A DNA stretch of 64,000 nucleotides from Bradyrhizobium canariense. GTDB taxonomy: Bacteria; Pseudomonadota; Alphaproteobacteria; Rhizobiales; Xanthobacteraceae. The stretch lies in the NCBI RefSeq assembly GCF_900105125.1, contig NZ_LT629750.1:4367001-4431000 (forward strand), written 5' to 3'. Positions 17,982 through 28,158 of the stretch are shown piece by piece; the stretch's first letter is position 1, and every line of letters starts with the position of its first letter. The position numbers and the translations under genes are program-made. Under the pieces are notes generated by a model. That model was given only the letters and a program-made list of their open reading frames with translations. It ran no database searches and had not been told where the DNA came from.

Positions 17982-18995
17982 CTAGGCGATAGCGCTAACG
18001 AAATACGGGATCACGTGCTTTAGTGCTACACCAGCGTTGTGAGATGAGGCAAACTCCTGCGCATAGATTCCAGAAGCTTCGTCCGGAAAGTGGCACACTC
18101 GATTCGGTATGGCAGTAACAAAGACGAATGGCGCGTCGGGCCATTTGGAGCGAATGACCCCGTGTGTCGTTTCAACAGAGGCTATATTTTTGGCGCCATG
18201 GGACAGCGCTTGCCCGATCGAGTTGGTATCGACATCGCAGTACTGAGCGCCGGCTGGGATATTGACTGAGCTGATCCCAACCGCGTCAGCTGCGATGATA
18301 AGCTGAAGCACGCTCGCAGGATGGTTTTGCGGCGAGATCATTTCGAGATTGATAGCAACGAGGGCCTCTTGATCAGCGGCCACGCTCGAGAAAAACGAAG
18401 CTGGTATTTTGCTCGGTATCAGCATGTCCATGTTGCCGGGCCAGGACCAGCCGCCGGCGGCCCCATTCGAAGCATCATGAATAAAGATCGTGCCGCCAAT
18501 CGTAGCGCATCCATTGTTGGAGGGAAGACCCGGATATCCGGCGGTGCCAAATGCAATGACTCCATCAGGCGTGCTCGGCGGCTTGGTGAAATTCGTGATC
18601 TGGTCCATAGCGCTGATCTTGGCGCTACTAACTCCATTCGTGTTGGCAAGATCGTCGATGCACCAAATCTCCATTGTTGCTGTTGGGGTCTTGTCCGATG
18701 GCGACCTGAAAACGTCGATTAGGCAGCGCGGCATTCCGCTATCCTTGGGCGGGGCGGGTGGATTGGATAGAACCCGCGGCCAACGCGGCCAATCAACATT
18801 ATATGGAGCGCTGAGATTGGGACTATGCGCCATCTGGTTGCAAATGGCTGCCATAAGACCATCCGCCTCGTGATATCGATTAGCGATGACCACAACTCGG
18901 AGCGCTTTGCTGGGAGTCGTTTGAGCCAATGATGACTTGGTATCGGTGATCAGTATCGCGCCGGCAGTCGCCAAAAACGCTCTTCTATCGAGCAT
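17982..18995 (-). CDS. Tat-exported protein, possibly nucleoside-phosphorylase-like, in the LodA cluster
   Basis: 337 residues from ATG 18995 (GGAGGG eight bases upstream, overlapping the end of the LodB-like gene by 11 bases). The N-terminus MLDRRAFLATAGAIL...SLAQ is a Tat-type leader. The body has VIAFGTAGYPG, then GGTIFIHDA, and near the C-terminus VETTHGVIRSKWPDAPFVFVT...YAQEFASSHNAGVAL, a rhythm resembling the phosphorylase/nucleosidase superfamily. That resemblance is weak. An open frame continues upstream to 19223 but lies inside the LodB-like gene. It is third in a LodA-LodB operon and may act on, or accompany, the exported oxidase. Confidence 0.55.
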   Translation of the reverse strand: MLDRRAFLATAGAILITDTKSSLAQTTPSKALRVVVIANRYHEADGLMAAICNQMAHSPNLSAPYNVDWPRWPRVLSNPPAPPKDSGMPRCLIDVFRSPSDKTPTATMEIWCIDDLANTNGVSSAKISAMDQITNFTKPPSTPDGVIAFGTAGYPGLPSNNGCATIGGTIFIHDASNGAAGGWSWPGNMDMLIPSKIPASFFSSVAADQEALVAINLEMISPQNHPASVLQLIIAADAVGISSVNIPAGAQYCDVDTNSIGQALSHGAKNIASVETTHGVIRSKWPDAPFVFVTAIPNRVCHFPDEASGIYAQEFASSHNAGVALKHVIPYFVSAIA

Positions 18996-20175
18996 AACTC
19001 GATCCCTCCAAAAACTCGACAAGCGGAATAGCCGCCGAAATGGTCCGCTCGGCGGAAAACGGTGCCTTTTCGTTGCGGGAAAGTCGCCGCGTCCAGAATG
19101 ACGATTCTGACCAACGTCGCTCCAAACCATAGAAGTAGTTTCGGTTCGCCAAGTAATCTGTGTATCGGACATCAAGATACTTGGCGTAATGCTCCTTGCT
19201 GTCGGGATGTCCGTTGAGGGCATCGAGGATGGCGGCGGCGGCGCGAATCCCGTCCTCCAGCGCGTTCATGATCCCCTGCGAACAAATCGGATCGCATGCG
19301 GCGGCTGCATCTCCCACGGCCAGCCAATTGGCCCCGGCAACGCGGTCCAACCGAAAGGTTGGCGCGACGCGCACGACAATATCCTTTAGCCGGTATCCTT
19401 CGATCATTTGCGCGAGATGTCTCGTCTTGCTGAGGAGGGCGAGCCATTCTCTCTCACGCGCCAGGCTATGATCACGGACAATCGACGCGTCCGAGGCAAA
19501 TGCGACCGCGAGCTTGGTGCCTGGTAGCCGCGCGCTGTACCACCAGCCAAGTTCCTGGGCTTCGAGCAGGGTGAGTTGCGAGGTGATGGCGGCCTTGGGC
19601 TCGTCGAAGATTCCGTAGACGAAGCTCAATCGATCCAGAACGACTTGACGCGCGCCCATCTGACGCGCAACGACAGAGCGGGATCCCGAGGCATCGACGA
19701 CGTACCGCGCCGTCAAGCGTCGCTCGGCCCCGTCCTGGGCGACCGTTTTAAGGACAGTACTTCCATCCGAGGCACTCTCAAGCAACGCAAATCTGGATAT
19801 CGGAAAAAGAGCGACACCGCAGCTGTTTGCTTGATCGAGCAACAGGGCGTCGAGCCGCGTCCTATCCAGGTGCCAACCGCAACCATGCGGATTCAATACA
19901 AAATCATTATAGCCAAGGTCCGTGCCGCCCCATGCCGAACAACTTCCGAGGCTTGGCTCGTGCCGTTGTTCGAGAAATTTCTCCCACAGTCCCAGTTCTC
20001 GAAGAACTTTCCTTACGTCGGGCGGGACACTCTCGCCGACCGCCAGCTGCGGCCTCGCGGGCATCAAATGCAACAGGCAAACGCTGACGTTTCTCCGCGC
20101 GAGCGAAATAGCGGTGGCGCAACCAGCAAGACCGCCGCCGACCACTACAACATTCCACGCGGCTGCTTCTGTCAA
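18985..20175 (-). CDS. lodB: LodB-like FAD-dependent flavoprotein (tryptophan-halogenase fold)
   Basis: 396 residues. FAD-binding GGGLAGCATA at the N-terminus, LDRTRLDALLLDQA in the middle and GDAAAACDPICSQG before the C-terminal helix match the halogenase-like monooxygenase family. LodB/GoxB proteins of this family are needed to form the cysteine tryptophylquinone cofactor in LodA/GoxA oxidases. Here the gene directly follows a LodA homologue, with a TTG start (20175-20173) overlapping its TGA stop. No halogenase Lys motif is evident. The maturation role is inferred from context and family. Confidence 0.82.
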   Translation of the reverse strand: MTEAAAWNVVVVGGGLAGCATAISLARRNVSVCLLHLMPARPQLAVGESVPPDVRKVLRELGLWEKFLEQRHEPSLGSCSAWGGTDLGYNDFVLNPHGCGWHLDRTRLDALLLDQANSCGVALFPISRFALLESASDGSTVLKTVAQDGAERRLTARYVVDASGSRSVVARQMGARQVVLDRLSFVYGIFDEPKAAITSQLTLLEAQELGWWYSARLPGTKLAVAFASDASIVRDHSLAREREWLALLSKTRHLAQMIEGYRLKDIVVRVAPTFRLDRVAGANWLAVGDAAAACDPICSQGIMNALEDGIRAAAAILDALNGHPDSKEHYAKYLDVRYTDYLANRNYFYGLERRWSESSFWTRRLSRNEKAPFSAERTISAAIPLVEFLEGSSYAR

Positions 20176-23100
20176 TGGACACTACCCATTCCATAGAGGC
20201 GTCCAGTCCTGTGCCGCGCGCGTTTTGTCGAAGGCGTTGTCAGCCGGAGCATTCGGATCACCTCGTCGGTCAGCGGGCAACCTTTCGTAATCCACCGCTC
20301 GACGACGGCGCGGCACGTCATGCCGGGAGAAGCTACAGCCGCCGCATCAAATACATTGCCCATCGGCCCTCCGGGAGCGATCCAATGTGTAAAGAAGGCG
20401 CTCGCGGCGGGGTTTCCCGGCGATATAAAATTGTTAAGCGGCAAGGCAAGCGCTTTCATAAATGTGCGGGGCGATTGGTCGAACCACCAAGAAACCGTGT
20501 GGTCGATTCCTGAATCGTCTTTGAGCGAATGCGCGGTGTGTCCTGCGGTGCCGACCTGTTGCGGTTTCAGCTGGTTGATCACTGCCTCCATAGCGGCCGC
20601 AGCAGGCAGTCCTTTAGGTGGCGTTGGCTTTGGAGGGCTGGATAGTGACAGCGTATAGTCGCTCAGCAGAGCGATCTCATCATCAGTAAAGACCCTGAAC
20701 ATCGGTCCGGTCTGAAACTGTATTAGCTGGTTCAGCCTGCTGTTCTCCCAGTCACCAGGCGTCAGTAGCCCGGACGTTACCATGATGTTCAAAAACTGTT
20801 CCGGCACAGCGAATAACTCGTTGATCGGCATCCCGCCCAAAGTGTGAGTCTGATGGTTTCGACTCCCGAAATCGGCCTTGCTCTTGATCATCTCAATCAT
20901 TCTCTGCTTCAGGCTCGATGGGTTCTTTATGAGATTGTACAGGTCCGAACCGAAGCTTCCGATCTGCCCGAACGCCACGTAACCATTCCAAATGCGCCGC
21001 CAAGCACCCGCTACCCCGTTACTGCCTCCAGCCTCCTGTATTGACTGAAGGTAGAGAAGAACTGCATCGAGAGCACGACGACCATGTCCGTTTACGGCGT
21101 TGTCGATTCCGATATGCATAACGTAGAAATGTGGGTTTAGCCCAAAGTTCACCAGCAGGTCGCGTGTTGGCTTAAGACCAAGCACCTCCCACTCCAGTTG
21201 CAACGTCATACCGAGAATTTCCGGATAATAATCTTCGGTGAACTGAGAAATCGCGAGTTCGAAGGTTGGTACTGTGAATGCGCTGTCCAGAAAATCGGTA
21301 TCAAAAGCGAATTCACGGCTGCTCAGTGATGGTGGGTAAAATCCGACGCTATGACAGAGGTCGAGATAGATGTTGCAGTGGTTTTTCGACACTTCCCCGT
21401 CGCCGAACTCGTCCATCCAGATGGAAAACAGGAGTGCACGAACTTCGTCAGTCGGGCCAGTCCTCGCGATGTTGCGCAACCAGGCGCCGTCGAGCAAATT
21501 CAGAGGCGTGAACTGCTTGATGCGCGTGACCATATCAGCCGGCGTCTTGAACAGCGGATCGGCGTCCGGAGCATCGGCGTCATCAGACAATTCCTGGTAG
21601 ATAAGCTGCATCCTAGCTTCAAGCGCAGGCGCAGAGAATGGAAAGAACATACGATCGTAGGAGGCCTTCGCAGGATTGAGTGAGAACGCTTCGGCCCATT
21701 TCAGCCAGAACTCCACATAACGTCGAGCATTGCGTAATGCTCCGGGGTACTCGTCGACGTTTAGGAGTTGGTAGAAGAGCTCGCGGACGGCGTTGGGATT
21801 TAAGCTATCGGGAGTTGCACCTAACTGGGCCGTATCCGGAAGTGTGATTTCCGTCGCGTAATTTGGGAAAGGAGTAACAGGAGTTCGGCCCGTGTCGCGC
21901 AATTGGCTCTCGACCTCGAGGTACCAATCTTCAGGAGCGTTCGTGATGTCTTGCTGGTCGCCTTCGATATGCTGGATCGGTGGTTCAATCGCCGGGGATT
22001 GCAGCACCGTCCCGATCCGATGCCAGTTGTACAGCATATCCTTTCGTTCTTGGTATCGCCCCCAGTTCTCCGCATCGGCGGCGTCAGTGCCCCAGCCCCG
22101 CACCGACCACAACTGTGGGCCGAGTTGGAATACATTGGTCGAATCATCAAGACTGTGGGGACCCCAACCCAGTTGCGACGCGTCGTATACCGCAACGGGC
22201 CGCTGCGCTGGCCACGACCAGAACACGGTCCGATTTCCTGGCACCGCAGGATCGGGTGGATGGGTCGCGCATGAATTGTAGTCGGTGTGCCACGGCAGCG
22301 CCATGAATTTGGAAAGGTCGCCAGGCTCCAGTCCGAGCTGATCGTCGTGGCGAGGGACGTATCCGACGCTAAGGAATGCCTTGTCGCCAACAAGATTGGC
22401 GTCATAGGCAAGCGCCCTAGCACGAATTCGGAACGGCCCTCCTCCCGACGTCTTCCAAGGTAATTCGTAGAGCGCTGGCTCTCGCATTACAAATGTCAGA
22501 TCGATACCGGGGCTCAACCTGCCGCCTATGCAATTGACGAGCGAGGCCTTGTCCAAGAACTCTCCCGGTCCGAGTTTGGAGCCAGCGCCCGCCAGAAAAT
22601 GACCAATCCCTTTGTTCCATTGACTTAGAAAGAAGTGTTGAGTTTTCCGCAAGGAGAGCATTGCCTCGCCCGCATCGCCGAGATGTAGAGGCATCAAAGT
22701 CGTATTACTCGTTTGATTCTGAGATGGATCCCTGAACACTGCCGAGAGGCCGGCCAACGAAGTCCCCGTTGGATCGGTAGTCGCGGTGATTTTTGCCAGA
22801 GCGGCGTGCGCGGAGATACCAGTTTGACCGAGGTTCGCGATCCAGTGCTGTTGGCTCGCGCTCCTGAGGATCGGCGCAATCTGGTCGTCAAAGGTGGGCT
22901 TGTAGGTTTCCCTATAGACCTCACTTGATCCATCAAAGATTTCGGGAGCGAGTTCGAGCTGCCGTACCCAAACGTCATAAACATCGTCCCACATAGATAC
23001 GACGTTGAGGATCTGCGGCGCAAAAGAGGGATCGGTTGTCGTCACCCACGCGCCGTGAGCGCTCTCACGGGTACCATCGTCGAAAACAATCGTCGCACTG

Positions 23101-23957
23101 ACCGGCCCGTCCGATGTGTCATCAAACCACTGATCGTTGTTGACGTCGTCGTCGAGAGGCGATTTTCCTGCAATTTTCCACGCGACTGCACGCCCACGAC
23201 CACCTAGAACCAGCAACCGGCCAAACGAATCTGTTCGCAGCTCGCCAAGACTGTCGATCAGACCTGACGGACTCTCGATTTGTCCAAGCTCATCGCATGG
23301 AAATGATTTAGGGTAATGAGGTATTTCGACAGTCGCTCCACGGGCTATATCGAAGTACTTGGCGGATGTCTGAGCGTCAAATCGAACCGGATCCGCGGAC
23401 TTACCAGATATCACCCGCGGACCTGGATCAATCACGAGCTTGCGCAAGCGATCTGGCAAAGCTAGCACCGCGAGCTTGTCAACGGGTTGTGGAGCGCCAG
23501 TCTGCGTCAACGACGGGTTTCGGATGTCCGGGAGGTTCCCATCGGCGTAGCTTGCGATCCCCTGCGGTTTGTCATCTTCCTCGGCAAGCACGAACCAGTT
23601 AGTCTTCTTGTTTGCGACGTGCACCGTCCAGATGATATCAGCGATCTTGCGTCCGTCGACCGTGTCACCAATTCGAACTTCATCGCCATCGCCACGGGGC
23701 CAAGTCTCGGAAGTGCTGTCTTTGTAGGAGAAAAGGCGAAACCGCGCAGCATGGCGCTTCAAAGCGCCGGACGCATCACGAAGATCACTGCTGCGAATTG
23801 ATTCAGATGCAGTTCCAGGTCGGATAGGCAATCCACCCGTCAGCTTGCTCCCGTCGGCGGGTGGGCTCCCTGCCATGGTCTCCGGCGCAATCACGTAGCC
23901 ATCGGAGTTGCCAACGCGCGCGATGCCGATGGCGGGGTGAATTCTGAACGTGGTCAT
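20172..23957 (-). CDS. lodA: LodA/GoxA-type CTQ oxidase fused to a heme-oxygenase-like diiron domain
   Basis: 1261 residues, far longer than LodA (about 730). The N-terminus FRIHPAIGIARVGNS...GALKRHAARFRLF is diagnostic of LodA-family amino-acid oxidases. The cofactor region has HTDYNSC: Asp559 and Cys563 have the four-residue spacing of Asp512/Cys516 in Marinomonas LodA. The partner Trp is uncertain (Trp580, 582 or 645). From about residue 790 a second domain appears with FTEDYYPEILGMTLQLEWE and HFYVMHIGIDNAVNGHGRRA, resembling the Glu/His/Asp ligands of heme-oxygenase-like diiron oxidases. The expected product includes hydrogen peroxide, antibacterial in LodA. LodB follows directly. Confidence 0.82.
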   Translation of the reverse strand: MTTFRIHPAIGIARVGNSDGYVIAPETMAGSPPADGSKLTGGLPIRPGTASESIRSSDLRDASGALKRHAARFRLFSYKDSTSETWPRGDGDEVRIGDTVDGRKIADIIWTVHVANKKTNWFVLAEEDDKPQGIASYADGNLPDIRNPSLTQTGAPQPVDKLAVLALPDRLRKLVIDPGPRVISGKSADPVRFDAQTSAKYFDIARGATVEIPHYPKSFPCDELGQIESPSGLIDSLGELRTDSFGRLLVLGGRGRAVAWKIAGKSPLDDDVNNDQWFDDTSDGPVSATIVFDDGTRESAHGAWVTTTDPSFAPQILNVVSMWDDVYDVWVRQLELAPEIFDGSSEVYRETYKPTFDDQIAPILRSASQQHWIANLGQTGISAHAALAKITATTDPTGTSLAGLSAVFRDPSQNQTSNTTLMPLHLGDAGEAMLSLRKTQHFFLSQWNKGIGHFLAGAGSKLGPGEFLDKASLVNCIGGRLSPGIDLTFVMREPALYELPWKTSGGGPFRIRARALAYDANLVGDKAFLSVGYVPRHDDQLGLEPGDLSKFMALPWHTDYNSCATHPPDPAVPGNRTVFWSWPAQRPVAVYDASQLGWGPHSLDDSTNVFQLGPQLWSVRGWGTDAADAENWGRYQERKDMLYNWHRIGTVLQSPAIEPPIQHIEGDQQDITNAPEDWYLEVESQLRDTGRTPVTPFPNYATEITLPDTAQLGATPDSLNPNAVRELFYQLLNVDEYPGALRNARRYVEFWLKWAEAFSLNPAKASYDRMFFPFSAPALEARMQLIYQELSDDADAPDADPLFKTPADMVTRIKQFTPLNLLDGAWLRNIARTGPTDEVRALLFSIWMDEFGDGEVSKNHCNIYLDLCHSVGFYPPSLSSREFAFDTDFLDSAFTVPTFELAISQFTEDYYPEILGMTLQLEWEVLGLKPTRDLLVNFGLNPHFYVMHIGIDNAVNGHGRRALDAVLLYLQSIQEAGGSNGVAGAWRRIWNGYVAFGQIGSFGSDLYNLIKNPSSLKQRMIEMIKSKADFGSRNHQTHTLGGMPINELFAVPEQFLNIMVTSGLLTPGDWENSRLNQLIQFQTGPMFRVFTDDEIALLSDYTLSLSSPPKPTPPKGLPAAAAMEAVINQLKPQQVGTAGHTAHSLKDDSGIDHTVSWWFDQSPRTFMKALALPLNNFISPGNPAASAFFTHWIAPGGPMGNVFDAAAVASPGMTCRAVVERWITKGCPLTDEVIRMLRLTTPSTKRARHRTGRLYGMGSVH

Positions 23958-24048
23958 GACGCCGGGACCCACACGGTGCTCGGGGCCGTCATCTTGCTCG
24001 CGATGATCAGCCCCGATGAGGAAAGATGTCCGAGGTATTGCGAATTGA

Positions 24049-25647
24049 CTAATACGGAGTCCGGCTCATGCGCCTACGAACGCGCGTGCCATGAATTTTT
24101 GCGGCCTGCTGGTCTGACAACGCGGCCGCAGCCAGCGGTCGCGGCTTATAGAAATTGGCCAAGTCAGCCTTCATCGCCTTCCGTGAATCGTTGTCGAGAT
24201 AGACCATGTGACCCGAGGGATAATTTCGAATCTCTATCCTGTCTGCCGTATCTGGGCCCTTGAGCGGCATGCCCTGGAAATTCAGGATCGTCTGAAAGAA
24301 CGGCGTCACAGCATCGTAGTAACCGTTGGCCGAAAAGACTTTCAGATTGGGGTTAAGCGACATGGCCGCAGCGAGGTCGCCGGCGGTGTAGAGAGAATCC
24401 GGCCCGCCCTTGTGCGCGCCCGTTGGGTCGATGTGCCGGAAATCCCAGTTGGCGAACGCCTGGTCGTTCGAATCCAGGAATGGAGACACCGACGTATATT
24501 TCAGCTCTTCATTAAGATAGACGTTCCACATGGTGGTATAGACGCCGCCAACCGCCGTGATCGTCGGGTCGTTGTTGCCGGAATCCGGATTAATTGACCC
24601 TGCAATCCCTTGTTCGTCCGCAAAGGTGCGCCCGTCATAGGACCCGATCGCATATCCTTCGTCCCGGCGCAGACTCGTCAGAAAAGGCGTTGAATCGTCG
24701 GAGGCAGGATTCAGTTTCCAATGGCGCAGCATGGCAGCCGAGATCCCAAGGATTTCGCTGAGGGTTTCAAGGAGCTTCGGATCAACCTTTGGATAATCGG
24801 ATAGCGCTTTCGTGTAGGGGCCACGAGCGAATGCCTCGACTGTCTCCATGAAGGAAGGAAGATCTTTGGGGGGAGGCTTGATCGTGACCTTATTCCAATA
24901 GTGCGCGTCAGCCGCCAGCGTCGGCAGCGCCCCGATCGGATTGCTCGTCTTGGAATAGTCGAGGACGGAGGATTGCAAGACAACGCCGTTCAAGTCCACG
25001 CCATCCTCATGCAGCATCCATGTGAGGACGCATGTTCTGGGCGTGCCGTATGACTCACCGAAAAGAAATTTTGGCGAATTCCAGCGCTGAAAGACGGTCA
25101 GATAACGTTTGATGAACTGCTTGATGCATCCGGCGTCCTGATCGACTCCCCAGAAATCCTTATTCTTGTTCGGCGCTATGGCTGCCGAGTACCCGGTGCC
25201 GACGGGATTGATGAAAACCAAGTCCGAACGGTCGAGGAGACTGTCCGGATTATCTTCCAAGGCGTAGGGCGCAGGCGGCGTAAAATACGGCATGCTTGTC
25301 CTTATGCGCCGCGGGCCGAACGAACCGAGCAGGAGGTAGACGGACGACGAGCCCGGCCCTCCGTTGTAGAAGAACGTGACAGGACGCTCTTTCTGATTTG
25401 GCACATTCGCCGTGAATGCCACGTAGAATATCTTCGCAGCCGGCAGCCCGCTGTACAGGTCGACCGTAACCAAATGGCCGGCCCTGGCGGTGTACTTGAG
25501 CTCCACCCCACCGATGCTGAGCTCGTGTTGAGTAGTGACCGACGCCTCGCTGAGGTCCGTTATCGAGTCATCCTTGCGCGCGCCATAGATGACCGTGTCT
25601 AGAAGCGGTTGATCCGATGGCGGTTCTTCAGAAGGCATCAGGCTCAT
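24049..25647 (-). CDS. Serine carboxypeptidase S10-family protein
   Basis: 532 residues from ATG 25647 (AGAGGT upstream); the frame is open to 25899. Features of S10 peptidases: FFYNGGPGSSSVYLLLGSFGPRR (oxyanion region), the nucleophile in GESYGTPR, the acid in NGYYDAVTPF and the His in YPSGHMVY. S10 enzymes remove C-terminal residues at low pH. No clear signal peptide is seen at this start. It sits 91 bases upstream of the LodA homologue in the same direction. The regional association with S53 and lipase genes suggests a hydrolytic set; the role is inferred. Confidence 0.85.
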   Translation of the reverse strand: MSLMPSEEPPSDQPLLDTVIYGARKDDSITDLSEASVTTQHELSIGGVELKYTARAGHLVTVDLYSGLPAAKIFYVAFTANVPNQKERPVTFFYNGGPGSSSVYLLLGSFGPRRIRTSMPYFTPPAPYALEDNPDSLLDRSDLVFINPVGTGYSAAIAPNKNKDFWGVDQDAGCIKQFIKRYLTVFQRWNSPKFLFGESYGTPRTCVLTWMLHEDGVDLNGVVLQSSVLDYSKTSNPIGALPTLAADAHYWNKVTIKPPPKDLPSFMETVEAFARGPYTKALSDYPKVDPKLLETLSEILGISAAMLRHWKLNPASDDSTPFLTSLRRDEGYAIGSYDGRTFADEQGIAGSINPDSGNNDPTITAVGGVYTTMWNVYLNEELKYTSVSPFLDSNDQAFANWDFRHIDPTGAHKGGPDSLYTAGDLAAAMSLNPNLKVFSANGYYDAVTPFFQTILNFQGMPLKGPDTADRIEIRNYPSGHMVYLDNDSRKAMKADLANFYKPRPLAAAALSDQQAAKIHGTRVRRRMSRTPY

Positions 25648-25957
25648 GAATGACCTCTTTGAAATCGGATGCTGGATTGTTGGTCCTGCCGAAATGTGAT
25701 CTAGCTTCGCAATATTCTGCTTTTCGTAATACTTGAGGGTGCTTAGCCCCGAGGTCCCCACGAGCCCCGTTCTCAATCTTAGCGGGAGGTTATTCTGCGA
25801 AAGGCTGGACGGGAACTCGCAATATTTTCTCAATGAATGATAAGAATCGCACAGGTGAGCCAGAGTAAAAGGGAATACCGTATTTGGTGACGCTGGCACG
25901 CCACCGGCCGCTTTCCGCAGCCCACGGGTGCCCTACGCGTCAGCCACGCGATGCCGC

Positions 25958-27691
25958 CTAAGGTACAATGCGTCGCAGCAGCGGCGCCTCGAAATTCGCC
26001 TGAACCACCTCGGGAGCCGTGCGTCCAATCGTGTGACGGATCACGCTCGGGATATCCTTTTCATTGAGCATGACGTCGATCAGGATCGGAGAGTCGGTGA
26101 GCTCAGCCGCTTGTCGTAGTGCTTCGTCGAATTCGACCAACGTTTTGGCTTGTGCATGCCGTGCGCCGAACGCCCGCGCCAAGGCGCCGTAGTCCCAGCG
26201 ACTGAGCAAATTGTAATAATCCGGCTGAACTTGCGGGCTGTCATAGTACTGGGGATGGCCCATGAACTGCTGGATCCCCATGATCCCATTGTTCATCACG
26301 CAGATCACGGCGGGCAGCTTGTACTGAACCAGTGTGGAGAGCGCCTGTGGCCCCTCCCGGAAGGCGGCGTCTCCCACGAACACGACCGGCCGCTTGGTGC
26401 CGGCGCAGGCTGCACCGACCGATGCTCCAACGCTGTATCCAATCGACATCCAGATAGATTGCGACACATATCCCTGCCGATCAGAAATCGGCAATCCAGC
26501 CGAGGCAAAGAGTGACAGGCCCGTGTCCGCGATCACGAGCTTGTCCCGCACGAAATCTGACATTCGTGCGAACAGAAGATCGAAAGTAATGGGTGAATCG
26601 CCAGAAGCGAGGCCGGAGCCCGGGTGCTGCACTGCAGCTTTATCCCATGGGAGTGGAGCGGGGGCATGACTTGCCAGCCGCTGGGTCATTCCAACCACGA
26701 ACTCCCTGAGGCCGACATCGGGGTAGATGTGGTGTCCGATGCGTATTCCACCTTGCGACGCGAGTATCATGCTGCCGTAGTCTTTCGCGACTATGTCTCC
26801 GACGAAATCCGTGATCGTCGTGCCCAGTGCAATGATAAGATCGGCCCTCTCAACGAACTCCTGAAGATCGGGCGTCGCGAAACGTCCATCATAGACGCCG
26901 AGGAAGCCCCTTGTCGTTTCGGCCAGCACCGATTTTCCAGCCAGTGTCGTGACGTAAGGGACCCCACTCGCGCGCAGCAGCTCGGCAAACTCGTCATGCA
27001 ATTGCCAGCGGTCGAGCTCTTCACCGGCCCACAATACAGGGCGTTGTGCGCTGGCAAGCCGCGCCATGGCATCGTCTAGGCATTCCGCCAACGAGTCCGC
27101 ATTGACGGGCGCTAACGCGGCGCCGAGCTTTCCCACTGGCAACGGGCAAGGTTGTCCCCACAAGTCTTGGCTGATTTCGATATAGACCGGGCGTCGATGT
27201 GTCATGCAGGCGATCAGAACCTCATCGATCTTGTCTGGCGCTTCCTCCGCCCGCTCGATCACAGCCGTTGCCGTCGTCACCTGCGAATAAATCGCCAAGT
27301 CCGTCTTGAGCCGGCCGGTCGAGTGTAGGAACATGATGCCGTAATCGACTTCGAGATCGAGCTGCTTTGTGGAGGGACCTCCGTTGATTACGATGACCGG
27401 ACAGCGTTCGACGAAAGCCCCGATGACACCGTTGAGAGCACTCAAGGCACCCACGCCATAGGTCCCGCACATCGCGCCATAACCTCTAATACGAGCATAA
27501 GCGTCGGCTGCATACGCGGCCTCCATCTCATACGTCGTAAAGACGGCCTTCAGCCGCGAGTTCTTGGCGATCTCCGCAAGCAATCCACTACAATAGCTAC
27601 CTGACACGTTGAACAGATGTTCGATGCCGAGCTCCTCCAACCGGGCAACCAGATAGGATGCCACGGTGCCGTTCTGGGGCTTTTCAAGCAT
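25958..27691 (-). CDS. Thiamine diphosphate-dependent 2-keto-acid decarboxylase
   Basis: 577 residues. The ThDP-family layout is complete: catalytic Glu in TTYEMEAAYAADAYAR, a central domain, and the C-terminal cofactor site GDAAFREGPQALS...VICVMNNGIMG. It resembles pyruvate/indolepyruvate/phenylpyruvate decarboxylases, turning 2-keto acids into aldehydes. Amino-acid oxidase activity nearby would supply keto acids, a suggestive pairing but only inference. The start ATG 27691 has GGAGG nine bases upstream; ATG 27697 is too close to that site. It is divergent from a LysR gene. Confidence 0.87.
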   Translation of the reverse strand: MLEKPQNGTVASYLVARLEELGIEHLFNVSGSYCSGLLAEIAKNSRLKAVFTTYEMEAAYAADAYARIRGYGAMCGTYGVGALSALNGVIGAFVERCPVIVINGGPSTKQLDLEVDYGIMFLHSTGRLKTDLAIYSQVTTATAVIERAEEAPDKIDEVLIACMTHRRPVYIEISQDLWGQPCPLPVGKLGAALAPVNADSLAECLDDAMARLASAQRPVLWAGEELDRWQLHDEFAELLRASGVPYVTTLAGKSVLAETTRGFLGVYDGRFATPDLQEFVERADLIIALGTTITDFVGDIVAKDYGSMILASQGGIRIGHHIYPDVGLREFVVGMTQRLASHAPAPLPWDKAAVQHPGSGLASGDSPITFDLLFARMSDFVRDKLVIADTGLSLFASAGLPISDRQGYVSQSIWMSIGYSVGASVGAACAGTKRPVVFVGDAAFREGPQALSTLVQYKLPAVICVMNNGIMGIQQFMGHPQYYDSPQVQPDYYNLLSRWDYGALARAFGARHAQAKTLVEFDEALRQAAELTDSPILIDVMLNEKDIPSVIRHTIGRTAPEVVQANFEAPLLRRIVP

Positions 27692-28158
27692 GGCCATTAA
27701 CCTCCAGTGCCGGCTCGGCGTCCTGCCTTGCTTGAATATGCGGCCGAAGTTGCGTGACGGACCGGCCGTCGGACTGACAGCGCCATCTGATCGCCACGTA
27801 GCACCGAGCACCCAAGAGAGATGCTCGTCGATCGGAGCGCATCAGCCCGTGCAGGGTCCGAGCCCGAGGAGGCACGAGGGAAGCTGTTGTCGCCGGCATC
27901 AACCAGCCCTCTCGGCCATGAAAGCACGGGACAGAGGTCCGGCGGCAATCGATGATTGATTATGTGCCGCCGCCACCCGGCGAAGGCCCGGGGGTGGCCG
28001 GGCCGTAAGATGAAAAGTGGAGCAATTCCGCCCTTTATTAAGCGGGGAAGAGAGCGCGCGAGGCGACGGCGCGTCGCAAGCCTCCGACCTTCTTTTTTTT
28101 CTACCATTGCGCGAGTTTAGCTCTCGCCGCTTTCCTGGGAACTCGCTATAAATTCTCT
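27692..28158. promoter_or_regulatory. Divergent promoter region, decarboxylase / LysR
   Basis: About 467 bases between divergent genes. LysR proteins usually bind such regions to control the gene divergent from them, so regulation of the decarboxylase is likely. I see a T-rich run at 28091-28098 and a GC-rich block near 27963-28005 but no convincing T-N11-A site that I would single out. Confidence 0.4.
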
